DNA from: BS750m-G69 sp964441235
Lineage (GTDB): Bacteria > Fidelibacterota > UBA2242
Reading direction: 5' to 3'
Assembly (NCBI GenBank): GCA_964441235.1
Contig: CAYTUQ010000001.1
Coordinates: 62,001-126,000 of the forward strand
Length of the DNA: 64,000 nucleotides
This document shows positions 34,890 to 42,945 of the stretch, one piece after another. The notes beneath the pieces are model-generated. The model was not told the DNA's origin. It saw nothing but the letters and a program-made list of their open reading frames with translations, and did no database searches. The position numbers were made by a program, and so were the translations under genes. Each line of letters starts with the position of its first letter. The stretch's first letter is position 1.

Positions 34890-35564
34890 TTAACTTGCGG
34901 GACTTTTTGCACTACCATACTTCTTCTGCAAATTCCCTGTTTTACAATGTATCACAACAAAACCGCCTTCCCCAAATCCGTCTTTGTAATTCTGTACATT
35001 TTTTATATCATCGAGATTTCCAAAAACAGTTTGATAGACTTTTTCTATTATAAAGCCAGTTTTTTTTAGTAATGATATAACCTCAATGGTAGAATAAAAG
35101 GTTGCGATTCTATAAAATATATTTTCATATTTAAACTTTAGATAAATATTACCTAAAGGGCTTTCCTTATCGACAAAGCCAATAATAAATGATCCCTTAG
35201 GTTTAAGAATTCTTTCCACTTCCAATAAAGATTTTTCTGCATCATCGAGGAAACAAACTGTCGTTACCATCAACGAAAAATCAAAACTATTATCTTTAAA
35301 CGGTAGATTTTCACCAACTCCTCTACAAACTTTCAAGCTCCTTTTTGTTGCCAACTTTAACATTTCAACAGAAGGGTCAATACCAATTTCAATATCGAGG
35401 GGTTCAGCAAACAATCCGCTTCCTATGCCAATCTCAATTCCATTTCCATCTTCAGGCATAACATGCTTTATTACTTCTAATTCTGATTGATAAGCATATT
35501 TATTTCTATCAAACCATTTTTCATATTGTTGATAATTTTCATCAAATGGTCTCATTTTGGGCAT
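34890..35564 (-). CDS. SAM-dependent methyltransferase
   Basis: The 224 residues have NGIEIGIGSGLFAEPL as motif I, GIDPSVEMLKLA, GVGENLPFKDNSFDFSLMVT and ILKPKGSFIIGFVDKESP; this is the UbiE/class I arrangement. Reduced glycine spacing (GIGSG) is normal. The N-terminus MRPFDENYQQYEKWFDRNKYA is a known lead-in of methyltransferases acting on small molecules. The downstream gene is the amber-interrupted small protein and the metallo-beta-lactamase gene is 26 bases upstream. Confidence 0.85.
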   Translation of the reverse strand: MPKMRPFDENYQQYEKWFDRNKYAYQSELEVIKHVMPEDGNGIEIGIGSGLFAEPLDIEIGIDPSVEMLKLATKRSLKVCRGVGENLPFKDNSFDFSLMVTTVCFLDDAEKSLLEVERILKPKGSFIIGFVDKESPLGNIYLKFKYENIFYRIATFYSTIEVISLLKKTGFIIEKVYQTVFGNLDDIKNVQNYKDGFGEGGFVVIHCKTGNLQKKYGSAKSPAS

Positions 35565-35590
35565 AAAAATCGCTCCTTATAAAAATATTA

Positions 35591-36247
35591 CTACTCAGGC
35601 AATAACTCTATTATCTTCCCAGCGCCTCCCTCGACATACTTTTCAGGATAAAGCGATTTTATTTCATCTATATATTGAGTGCAGTGAGTGGGGCAAACTA
35701 TTTCCAGGTCTTCAATCAGGTCGAATTTATTAAAACCATGAAAACCACCGATTAGAGCATAGGGGTTACCGAACTGCGATGCTGCTTCTAGAATATTCCC
35801 TATTCCCGGATGTGAACATCCCACAATTATGACTGACCCTTTTTCAGTTTTGATAACCAATGATTGTTCAATACCTTGTAACTCACCAGTAGAAAAAACA
35901 TCCTCGTGAATTTTTAAAGATTCAGTCACATGGATTACTTCTTTTACTCCATGAACGCCTCTGAATGAAACTGGAGCATAAACTATAACATTGTTATTCA
36001 AATTAAGAAATGCCGAAAGCCCGCCTGTATGATCAAAATGAGCATGAGAAATAAAAACTTCATCAATTGAGGCTGGTTCAATATTTAGTTTTTTCATATT
36101 TGATAGAAGTATTTTACCATTCGTCCCTGTATCGAAGAGAATTCTTTTACCTACAGGTCGAGGTAACTCTACAAGACACGAAAATCCCCAATCAGCCTTA
36201 AGGCCCTTTTTATAAACGGTATTATCGTAAATAATAGTAACTCTCAT
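35591..36247 (-). CDS. Metallo-beta-lactamase-fold hydrolase
   Basis: A 218-residue protein with the MBL signature VFISHAHFDHTGGLSAFL near residue 60. An upstream FDTGTNGK segment and the distal VGCSHPGIGNIL and GGFHGFNKFD supply further metal ligands. The fold is of the family that includes 7,8-dihydropterin-6-yl-methyl-4-(beta-D-ribofuranosyl)aminobenzene 5'-phosphate synthase and related proteins. Substrate unknown. It overlaps the HD gene by four bases as part of the inositol-phosphate operon. Confidence 0.82.
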   Translation of the reverse strand: MRVTIIYDNTVYKKGLKADWGFSCLVELPRPVGKRILFDTGTNGKILLSNMKKLNIEPASIDEVFISHAHFDHTGGLSAFLNLNNNVIVYAPVSFRGVHGVKEVIHVTESLKIHEDVFSTGELQGIEQSLVIKTEKGSVIIVGCSHPGIGNILEAASQFGNPYALIGGFHGFNKFDLIEDLEIVCPTHCTQYIDEIKSLYPEKYVEGGAGKIIELLPE

Positions 36248-36819
36248 CTTTTCCTCAATTCTATTATTTTAATACAGGATTTTACAAGTTTTTCAAGTTC
36301 TTTATCTTTATATTTAAACTCGGTAATAATTTCCCTCAATTCATCTGATAATCTTTCTAACCCCCAAAATATTCTTCTCCTGGTCTCTTTAACACTATTC
36401 CTTTTGTAATAAAAAGGTAGGTTCACATCAAAAAAGGAAATGCTATCAGCTTCCCTTAGTAAATTACCTTTTATACTTCCTCCTTTTTCATGACAGCGAA
36501 CAAGATCATATACTTCTTCTGCAAACCCTTTGTCAGCATTACAGTTCTTCATTATTTCCTTTAATATATTCGCGCTGTTGGATGCATGAGATTTCTTAAA
36601 ATCATTATAATTTCTATAGTCGCTTTGTCTAACTTTACAATTTTCAATGGCTCTTTCTATATCATGACCCAATGCAGCTATCTGTAATGCAATATCAGAA
36701 TTGGGCTTTATCCTAATCAACCATTCTAAGGTATTCTTTGAGTGTATTGGGTCCTCGGGAATCATGGATTTTTCGATAGTTTTCTCAATCTTCATTTTTA
36801 TACAATTAATGTCATTCAT
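36244..36819 (-). CDS. HD-domain hydrolase of the DUF4202 type in the inositol-phosphate operon
   Basis: The start is ATG at 36819; an upstream ATG at 36855 lies deep in the previous gene. The 191 residues show histidine HSKNTLEWL, AALGHDIERAI (the HD pair), KKSHASNSANIL and VRCHEKGG, the DUF4202/HD pattern. The gene overlaps the fused IPCT/DIPP synthase by eight bases and the MBL gene by four. Because the pathway needs a phosphatase to turn phospho-DIP into DIP, this HD protein is a natural candidate, but that is inference from position only. Confidence 0.72.
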   Translation of the reverse strand: MNDINCIKMKIEKTIEKSMIPEDPIHSKNTLEWLIRIKPNSDIALQIAALGHDIERAIENCKVRQSDYRNYNDFKKSHASNSANILKEIMKNCNADKGFAEEVYDLVRCHEKGGSIKGNLLREADSISFFDVNLPFYYKRNSVKETRRRIFWGLERLSDELREIITEFKYKDKELEKLVKSCIKIIELRKR

Positions 36820-38134
36820 ATTTATATAGAGCCGCAATCCTCCTAACGTTTTCAATATTCATTAAAAGAGCAATTATTATAAGGATTAAAAGAGGTAGGT
36901 TTACCAAAGAGCCGAGAAATATGATAAACAATCTAACATCCCGACCAATCCTAAAATAGTAACCTTTTGACCCAATTTTTCTCTTCATCAAACCATCATA
37001 TTTATCAGCTGTATAACTATTCATGAAAGTGCCAATAATTGCTAAAAAACCGATAAAAAGATAAAACAAATTTCCACTTGAGGAAAAGACATAAAAAGTT
37101 AGCCCAAAAAGGAGAAAAGCATCAGCATACCGATCAAGAACAGCATCAAACCATCCACCAAAATCGGTTTTTTGGAACTTCAATCTCGCTATCTCTCCAT
37201 CGCATCCATCAATAATAGATGATATTTGTGCCAGTACTCCTCCAATAACTAAACTTAGATATCCGCCTAAAAAAAAGAAAATAGCAGATGCGCTACAAAT
37301 AGCAAAAGAAAGAAAAGAAACAGAGTTTGGTGAAATATCAGTTCTTACAAGATACCTTGAAATTTCAGTAGATATGGGTCTATTTAAATATCTTGATACA
37401 GGTCCATCGGAAGATTTTTTCAAAATTGATAAAAGTTTGCTTTCTGCCTTTTTAAATGTCTCCTCGCTATCAACATCAATCCAGTAATTATCTTTAATAT
37501 CAAAAGTTTTAACTCTTCCTCTACTGGCAAGCTCTTTTACCCCACCTGAAAGGGAATCTTCTCCTGTACTGAGACTTTTTTCTATGCCGTTGAAAATTGC
37601 GGGCGAACAAAGAAAAACCCCCGTATCATAAGCATTATATTTCTCAATATTCTTCCCAATATCTACTATTTTTTTGTCCTCGATAAGAACTTTGGTAACA
37701 TCTTCAAGATCAACAAGCTTATTGTCCCCAATATTATAATCTACAGACAGCATAATCTCATCATCAGCGATTTTTTTACCCTTCAATTTCAACAGTATCG
37801 ATTCATCAAAGATATGATCTGCCATCAATAGAATAAAATTCTCATTAAGCAATTTTTTCGCTTTAAGAACAGATATGCCGTTTCCCTTTTCCCACTCCTC
37901 GTTTATGATATGTGATATATTTATATTTTTTGTCTGGCAAATACGGTTGAGATATTGTCTTAACTTCTCCCCGTTATATCCCGTTACCACATAGAAATCT
38001 TTTATTCCAGCGCTCTTTGCTGTTAATATTGTCCTTTCTATAAGGGAAAGTCCCAGAAGTGAAATAAGGGGCTTGGAATCACCCCTTTTTGACAATCTAC
38101 TTCCTTTCCCAGCAGCTATTATCAGGCATTTCAC
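36812..38134 (-). CDS. Bifunctional inositol-1-phosphate cytidylyltransferase / DIPP synthase
   Basis: The 440 residues contain two domains. The first 230 are a nucleotidyltransferase: CLIIAAGKGSRLSKRGDSKP at the start, LLMADHIFDES at about 100. From about 245 there is a CDP-alcohol phosphatidyltransferase domain with the signature DGCDGEIARLKF, followed by GGWFDAVLDRYAD, and six or so membrane helices. The protein activates inositol-1-phosphate with CTP and joins it to a second inositol phosphate, giving phospho-di-myo-inositol-phosphate. This fusion is known from Archaeoglobus and thermophilic bacteria. The stop of ino1 and this start abut. Confidence 0.9.
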   Translation of the reverse strand: MKCLIIAAGKGSRLSKRGDSKPLISLLGLSLIERTILTAKSAGIKDFYVVTGYNGEKLRQYLNRICQTKNINISHIINEEWEKGNGISVLKAKKLLNENFILLMADHIFDESILLKLKGKKIADDEIMLSVDYNIGDNKLVDLEDVTKVLIEDKKIVDIGKNIEKYNAYDTGVFLCSPAIFNGIEKSLSTGEDSLSGGVKELASRGRVKTFDIKDNYWIDVDSEETFKKAESKLLSILKKSSDGPVSRYLNRPISTEISRYLVRTDISPNSVSFLSFAICSASAIFFFLGGYLSLVIGGVLAQISSIIDGCDGEIARLKFQKTDFGGWFDAVLDRYADAFLLFGLTFYVFSSSGNLFYLFIGFLAIIGTFMNSYTADKYDGLMKRKIGSKGYYFRIGRDVRLFIIFLGSLVNLPLLILIIIALLMNIENVRRIAALYKYE

Positions 38135-39241
38135 TTAATCTTCCCTGTCTCCTCTTATAAAGGCTTCTACACGCCTATATGCTTCGTCATCAGTGAGCTG
38201 TTTTAAAGGATGCTTCATAAAATATGAAGAGGGAGAATGCAAAACACCACCCTTGCCTCTTTCAAGAGCAAGTTTGCAGCATCTAATTGCATCTATGACG
38301 ACGCCCGCTGAATTAGGGGAATCTTCCACAGACAGCCTTATCTCCATATTCATCGGTATATCACCAAAAAGCTTACCTTCCATCCTTAGAAAGCATACCT
38401 TATTATCTTTTTGCCAGGCTACCCAGTCACTTGGTCCAATGTGAATATTCTCCTTATCTAATCGCTTTTCTGCCAGTTGCGACTGAACTGACTCGGTCTT
38501 TGAAATTTTTTTACTAACAAGCCTGCTTCTACTAAGCATATTGAGAAAATCTGTATTGCCACCCGTATTTAGCTGATATGTTCTTTCCAATTTCACCCCT
38601 CTCATCATAAACAAATTAGCTAAAACCCGATGCATGATAGTAGCGCCGAGTTGTGATTTTACATCATCTCCAATAATAGGTATCCCCGCTTTTTCAAATC
38701 TCTTCCCCCATTCAGGATCACTAGCAATGAATACGGGCATATTATTTATTAATGCTACCCCTGCATCCAGGGCGCATTCTGCATAAAATTTAGATGCTTC
38801 TTCAGATCCTACCGGAAGATAATTTAAAAGAATTTCTGCTCCTGACTCTTTCAATGTATTTATCACATCCTCTCTTGTAGCCTCTTTTTCATCAGACAGG
38901 ACAAATGTGTATTTATCATCATAGTCTCTCATATGCTCTGCGATGCCATCTAATATCTTGCCCATTTTTACATTAACACCTGAATTAGGGATGTCTTTAC
39001 AGAAAATTGTGGTACAATTTGGTGGTGCAAAGATGGCTTCAACTACATCCTTACCCACTTTTCTTTTATCTACATCAAATGCGGCTACTACTTCTATATC
39101 GTAGGGTTTGTAACCACCAATATCCCAATGCATCAGCCCAATTGCTTCTTTGCTATCCTTGTCTTTATAGTATTCAATACCTTGAATTAACGATGATGCG
39201 CAATTTCCAATACCAACCAAAGCGATTTTAATATTACTCAT
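38135..39241 (-). CDS. ino1: Inositol-3-phosphate synthase (archaeal/Thermotoga type)
   Basis: The 368-residue enzyme makes L-myo-inositol-1(3)-phosphate from glucose-6-phosphate with NAD. The dinucleotide site is IKIALVGIGNCASSLIQG; other marks are VVAAFDVDKRKVGKD, GIPIIGDDVKSQLGATIMHR and LNTGGNTDFLNML, which are conserved in the short MIPS family. A strong AGGAGGT lies before the ATG. It leads the operon ino1, IPCT/DIPPS, HD, MBL. The pathway makes di-myo-inositol phosphate, a solute of thermophiles, or phosphatidylinositol precursors; the fusion gene downstream argues for the former. Confidence 0.93.
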   Translation of the reverse strand: MSNIKIALVGIGNCASSLIQGIEYYKDKDSKEAIGLMHWDIGGYKPYDIEVVAAFDVDKRKVGKDVVEAIFAPPNCTTIFCKDIPNSGVNVKMGKILDGIAEHMRDYDDKYTFVLSDEKEATREDVINTLKESGAEILLNYLPVGSEEASKFYAECALDAGVALINNMPVFIASDPEWGKRFEKAGIPIIGDDVKSQLGATIMHRVLANLFMMRGVKLERTYQLNTGGNTDFLNMLSRSRLVSKKISKTESVQSQLAEKRLDKENIHIGPSDWVAWQKDNKVCFLRMEGKLFGDIPMNMEIRLSVEDSPNSAGVVIDAIRCCKLALERGKGGVLHSPSSYFMKHPLKQLTDDEAYRRVEAFIRGDRED

Positions 39242-39350
39242 CTTTATACCTCCTATATTTAAATTGATTTTTCACATTGTACTTAAAAAATGAAAAAGAT
39301 ATACTCCAGAAAATTGGGGTAAAGTTATAAAATGATTTAATGTAGTGCTT

Positions 39351-39506
39351 TTAGGTGTGATGTTTGTATATAAAAAAACCCTTTTTCAAAGAGTAATTAA
39401 CACCTGAAAATTGCAAAATCGGGTTTATCATTCCGCAAGATATAATTTCCTCCATTCTTACATCATATTCAGAGATATTTATAAAATCTAAAATTGAAAC
39501 CTTCAT
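39351..39506 (-). CDS. Small uncharacterised protein coupled to the radical SAM gene
   Basis: An open frame of 51 codons starts at 39506 and overlaps the stop of the radical SAM gene as ATGA. It reads MKVSILDFINISEYDV, MEEIISCGMINPILQF and ends FFIYKHHT. The overlap is the strongest support; a clear ribosome site is lacking, which is common when genes are coupled. No family was recognised. The 3' part lies close to the ino1 promoter. Confidence 0.38.
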   Translation of the reverse strand: MKVSILDFINISEYDVRMEEIISCGMINPILQFSGVNYSLKKGFFIYKHHT

Positions 39507-40426
39507 CTTATTATTAACTCTTTGGGGAGTAAATATGTTTCATTTTGATATTCAATTTTTACTAATTCTGAGTTTCTAATCATTTGTTCAATAGTACCTT
39601 CTTGTGAAAATTCCCGCTCAATTTCCAGCGCCTGATTTTCTCTTAAGGGATGACGTGAACAAATTTCATATATCGCCTCACGAGCATTTGAAAATTCACT
39701 AACACCAAACTCGCCGCTTTCTCTACTGGTTATATCCCACGATTCTCCTAAAATTTTCCGGGCAAGAAGTATCCTATCCGGGGTCGAAGGCTCAACCCAT
39801 GACTCTGCTGGCGGACGAATTGGTGCTGCTACATATACTCTGTCAGGTCTGATTCTATCTAAAGCAATTTTGGTTCTGCTTAATGTTTCTTTGGTATCAT
39901 TCAAATCCTTTACCAGCATCACTTCAAGCCAAATTTTACCTGGATACTCTTTCTTAAAATCAATTAGCCCCTGAAGCATCCTGTCAAAGGTAATATTTTT
40001 ATGTGGTCTGTTGATTTTTTTATATATTTCCTGCGTTCCGGCATCCAGTGTTGGCAAAACAACATCCGATTCTTTCAAATCAGTTCTTACATCTTCACGG
40101 TAAAACAAAGAACCGTTTGTAATTACAGCAATTGGTAATGAAAATTCTTTCTTCGACTCATGGATTAGCCATCCAAGGTCTTTGCAAAGTGTGGGCTCTC
40201 CATCTCCAACAAAAGTAATATAATCAGCTGTTGCTTTTTCTATAACTTTTCTTATATCATTTAATATCTCTTCTTTAGGATAAAAACTCTCGCGTTTAAC
40301 TTGAAGATGATTTGTCCTACCAAGCTGACAGTAAACGCAAGAATAGGAGCATGTTTTGGGAGGAATCGGACTTACACCGACTGATCTCCCTAATCTTCGT
40401 GATGGTATTGGACCGTATGCAAACAA
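39503..40426 (-). CDS. Radical SAM protein (COG0731 type)
   Basis: A 307-residue enzyme. The N-terminal sequence MFAYGPIPSRRLGRSVGV and cluster motif CSYSCVYCQLG are typical of COG0731 proteins. The core has GDGEPTLCKDLGWLIHE, ITNGSLFYREDV and LPTLDAGTQEIYKKINRPH, all barrel strands. The C-terminus holds GEFGVSEFSNA and RHPLRENQ. The substrate is unknown; relatives are often of the tRNA-wybutosine type, but the bacterial members have other roles. The 51-codon gene downstream overlaps it by four bases. Confidence 0.85.
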   Translation of the reverse strand: MFAYGPIPSRRLGRSVGVSPIPPKTCSYSCVYCQLGRTNHLQVKRESFYPKEEILNDIRKVIEKATADYITFVGDGEPTLCKDLGWLIHESKKEFSLPIAVITNGSLFYREDVRTDLKESDVVLPTLDAGTQEIYKKINRPHKNITFDRMLQGLIDFKKEYPGKIWLEVMLVKDLNDTKETLSRTKIALDRIRPDRVYVAAPIRPPAESWVEPSTPDRILLARKILGESWDITSRESGEFGVSEFSNAREAIYEICSRHPLRENQALEIEREFSQEGTIEQMIRNSELVKIEYQNETYLLPKELIIR

Positions 40427-40439
40427 TCTATAATATCTT

Positions 40440-40575
40440 AGAATTACACAATATTAAATATAATAACGGTTTGGCTTTGAGCAGCCGGGCTTTTGAAGCA
40501 CCGTTCTTGTCAACCATAACCGAAGTTTATTTGTTGTAATTGCTTTCATTTTACCATCATCTACCCGCTTGCTTA
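40440..40575. repeat. Imperfect inverted repeat at the end of the membrane-protein gene
   Basis: The minus-strand text AACGGCTATAAGCAAGCGGG (the tail of the membrane-protein gene, around 40560..40585) and the opposite-strand AACGGTTTGGCTTTGAGCAG (around 40461..40480) are imperfect complements, with about 80 bases between. Two further ACGG/CCGT pairs lie inside. Similar long imperfect palindromes follow horizontally moved genes in Bacteroidetes. This resemblance is from memory and unproven. Confidence 0.35.
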
Positions 40576-41168
40576 TAGCCGTTGTTGGCAGCCGTATTTT
40601 TTATTCTTTTCTTTCTTTCTCGTTTATAAAAGTCCAGTGTCAGGAAAACTATAATTGCAATAATTGTCAGGTACAGAAACTTTGGGATTTTAAATTCACG
40701 ATACATTTTCCTGTAACTATCGTTGAAAATTAACATTGTAGTAGAAGTCCCAACTGTCAAGCTGATGATTATTAATGCTTTTGGTACAATTGCCCCAATT
40801 GAATACACTAAAGAATGTTTGTTGCTTGGAAGTTTGTAGAATAGTTTAAAAAAGTCATTTGGATTGTTGAAATGAAAAATCGAAATGAACTCTCTCAAGT
40901 TATTTTTTTCGTCAACCTTGATGGTCTCTATGGTCTTGAAGCAATAAATGTATGCGGTGTAAGTCAATAGACATAAAGCTAATATTTGAATGGTCAGAAT
41001 ACCAGTCCACCCGAAATTGAAAACAGAAACCATTAGGTTTGTTTCTCTTTTCAGGTCAGGGATGTATTTGTAAGTCGTAAAAACGTCATAGAATCTACTA
41101 ATGACCATCAGAATTGATATAGTTAGAAATTTTTTCAAGATAATCTTTTTATATAGCTGCCAACTCAC
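40557..41168 (-). CDS. Uncharacterised membrane protein, possibly on a transferred cassette
   Basis: The 203-residue protein has about four hydrophobic spans and begins with a GTG at 41168. Stretches such as RFYDVFTTYKYIPDLKRET, PNDFFKLFYKLPSNKHSLVY and FIFNDSYRKMYREFKIPKF are visible; no family was recognised. Its codon tail (TAANNGYKQAGR) overlaps the palindrome that follows, as if the reading frame were cut by insertion of that element. The gene stands alone between the ferredoxin and radical SAM genes and has no clear partner. Confidence 0.55.
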   Translation of the reverse strand: MSWQLYKKIILKKFLTISILMVISRFYDVFTTYKYIPDLKRETNLMVSVFNFGWTGILTIQILALCLLTYTAYIYCFKTIETIKVDEKNNLREFISIFHFNNPNDFFKLFYKLPSNKHSLVYSIGAIVPKALIIISLTVGTSTTMLIFNDSYRKMYREFKIPKFLYLTIIAIIVFLTLDFYKRERKKRIKNTAANNGYKQAGR

Positions 41169-41203
41169 AAATATGAATAACTATAAAATCAATATCATAA
41201 GGA

Positions 41204-41635
41204 TTATAGTATAGTAATTGCGTCCATCGGACAGACAGAAACACAAACGCCACAACCGGTACAAAGATCTTCGTTCACCGATGCAATTACATCTACAATT
41301 ATGGCATTAAAGGGACATTTAGATTCACATACCCTACATCCTGTACATTTACTTTCGTCTATACGTGCAACAGGTTTTAATCTCTTTTTTATAGAATCTT
41401 GTTGGGATTTGTAGGTAGTTTGCTCCTTTTCTTCATTCCATGACGATTTAAATCTTCCACTACTGTCAAAACTTAATTCACTACGCTCTCTAGCTAAATT
41501 TGGATATTGTGCAAAAAAATTTAGAGATTGAAAATCCTTAAAATTCCCAAATTTGCGATGACCTGTTCCTTTTCTTTCAGATACACTTCCGCTAAATAAA
41601 CCAAGAGCGATTGCTCTACCTCTTCTTCTTCTCAT
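41204..41635 (-). CDS. Ferredoxin-domain protein with arginine-rich N-terminus
   Basis: The 143 residues start MRRRRGRAIALG, pass through a long low-complexity linker and end in a 2x[4Fe-4S] ferredoxin (CTGCRVCESKCPF and CTGCGVCVSVCPM). The ferredoxin is complete. Function is electron or cluster transfer, probably with the NifX protein encoded 14 bases upstream in the DUF134 operon. The basic N-terminus has no clear parallel among ordinary ferredoxins and may bind a partner or nucleic acid. Confidence 0.83.
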   Translation of the reverse strand: MRRRRGRAIALGLFSGSVSERKGTGHRKFGNFKDFQSLNFFAQYPNLARERSELSFDSSGRFKSSWNEEKEQTTYKSQQDSIKKRLKPVARIDESKCTGCRVCESKCPFNAIIVDVIASVNEDLCTGCGVCVSVCPMDAITIL

Positions 41636-41649
41636 ATAAAACCCGTCTA

Positions 41650-42201
41650 TTAATCCTCTTCGATCTCTTTAATTCTTTTCACTAATTGATCTAACTCACT
41701 TTGCAACAGAACAGCCTGCCCTTTAAGTGTAGATAGTTCATCACTCTTGCTAATTTCTGCTTCGGAAGAGGATGGGCTACTCGATACATTCACTTCTCTC
41801 ATTCTACGTCCCATGCCGCCACCCATGCCTTTTCCTCCACCGATACCAAAATGATCATTTACTGATGGGGAAGCCGCTTCACTCATTGTACCGCTTTTGA
41901 ATTTTTCAACCGAGTCACGAACTAAACCGCTCACCCCTGTTACAATTTTAATACCGGCTTGACTAAAAACTTGGTATGCGTTTGGACCACAATTTCCTGT
42001 TAGAACTACTTCAACATCATTCTGTGCCATCATCTGCGCCGATTGGATACCAGCACCTCCTCCAGCCTGGACATTCGGATTTCGGATTGCTTCGTATTCC
42101 ATTGTGTCCGTATTAACTATTATAAAATATGTGCACCTACCAAACCGTGACTCTACCTGAGAATCTAAACCAGGCCCACTCGACGTTACTGCTATCTTCA
42201 C
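41650..42201 (-). CDS. NifX-type protein with glycine-rich linker
   Basis: A 183-residue protein. The NifX domain is MKIAVTSSGPGLDSQVESRF, FIIVNTDTMEYEAIRNPN, DVEVVLTGNCGPNAYQVFSQ and GIKIVTGVSG. A tail follows with FGIGGGKGMGGGMGRRMRE and a coiled-coil end (LLQSELDQLVKRIKEIEE). The NCGPNAY cysteine could ligate a cluster. The 87-base gap to the next upstream gene carries a short hairpin (42249..42265). It is one of three NifX proteins in the window. Confidence 0.85.
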   Translation of the reverse strand: MKIAVTSSGPGLDSQVESRFGRCTYFIIVNTDTMEYEAIRNPNVQAGGGAGIQSAQMMAQNDVEVVLTGNCGPNAYQVFSQAGIKIVTGVSGLVRDSVEKFKSGTMSEAASPSVNDHFGIGGGKGMGGGMGRRMREVNVSSSPSSSEAEISKSDELSTLKGQAVLLQSELDQLVKRIKEIEED

Positions 42202-42248
42202 GCTGTTTTTTCCTTAATTTACAAATATCAAATAAAAACAGTATGGAC

Positions 42249-42265
42249 CAGGGATATTTCCCCTG
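42249..42265 (-). terminator. Short hairpin between small-protein and NifX genes
   Basis: CAGGG, seven bases, CCCTG forms a five-pair stem in the 86-base gap between the DUF5320-like gene and the NifX gene. On the minus strand a T-rich stretch follows about ten bases later. It may reduce read-through or mark a processing site. Confidence 0.35.
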
Positions 42266-42287
42266 ACCCTGCTAAATCGAACATTAA

Positions 42288-42668
42288 CTACTTTTCAGAT
42301 TCAGACTCAATCTCAGTTAATCTCTCTCTTATTTCCTTAAGAGAATTCTCAAGATATTCCGCTTGCACTTTTAAAGCATCTACTTCTTGCTGTTTTGTCA
42401 TAGCCGGAGCTGCTGGTGTACCATACGGCACTGCTGGTGCGTAAGCTGGATAAGGATACGCGGCTCTTTGCCAACCAGTTAAGCCTGTCGCATAATACTG
42501 GTTTCTCCAGCCCCAGCCGCCACCTCTGCCAAAGCCTCTACCAAAAGCTCCTCCAGCTCCCGGTATTGGGTTTGCATAACCTGGCACTGAATAGCCCGCA
42601 CAGAATCCCGCTGCGCGTCCGGTCATTGGGCCCATTCCAGCTGGGCCTGTTCTGTCACCTCTTGGCAT
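42288..42668 (-). CDS. DUF5320-like glycine-rich protein with C-terminal coiled coil
   Basis: The start is ATG at 42668, after a perfect AGGAGGT. The 126 residues begin MPRGDRTGPAGMGPMTGRAA, a motif of the DUF5320 family, then a glycine, proline and tyrosine-rich centre (GGAFGRGFGRGGGWGWR). The end is a heptad-like helix (LKVQAEYLENSLKEIRER). The function of this family is unknown; it is found with Fe-Mo cofactor-like and DUF134 genes. A close partner with the same start motif lies 24 bases upstream. Confidence 0.8.
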   Translation of the reverse strand: MPRGDRTGPAGMGPMTGRAAGFCAGYSVPGYANPIPGAGGAFGRGFGRGGGWGWRNQYYATGLTGWQRAAYPYPAYAPAVPYGTPAAPAMTKQQEVDALKVQAEYLENSLKEIRERLTEIESESEK

Positions 42669-42691
42669 AATATACCTCCTATTTAAATTTG

Positions 42692-42919
42692 TTATCCTCT
42701 TGTCATTAATGCCCCACACTTAGGGCATTTTTTTTGATTACATGGTTGCCCGACGCTGTGTGGCGCTTTATAACCACAACTTAGGCAAACACAATCTCCA
42801 ACTGGACCTGCAGCTTGAGGACCGCCCATACGTCCTCTTCCTCCGCTACCGCCCCGAGCGGCACCTCGCCCTGTGCCTGGACCTTGTCCCAATGGACCTG
42901 TACCATCTCCTCTTGGCAT
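42692..42919 (-). CDS. Small zinc-ribbon protein with MPRGDGTGP motif
   Basis: The 75 residues have two parts: MPRGDGTGPLGQGPGTGRGA, which matches the start of the neighbouring DUF5320-like protein, and a zinc ribbon with CVCLSCGYKAPH and CNQKKCPKCGALM. The metal ligands are four cysteines in two CxxC pairs. It lies 26 bases after DUF134 and belongs to its operon. The role is unknown, but the shared N-terminal motif suggests a common binding partner. Confidence 0.8.
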   Translation of the reverse strand: MPRGDGTGPLGQGPGTGRGAARGGSGGRGRMGGPQAAGPVGDCVCLSCGYKAPHSVGQPCNQKKCPKCGALMTRG

Positions 42920-42945
42920 TTTATTTACTCCTTTCTATTAAAAAT

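Noticed and set aside
41204..42201. Nitrogenase cofactor cluster
   Set aside because: NifX-like and ferredoxin proteins occur, but no nifH, nifD, nifK, nifE, nifN or nifB is seen, so nitrogen fixation is not supported.
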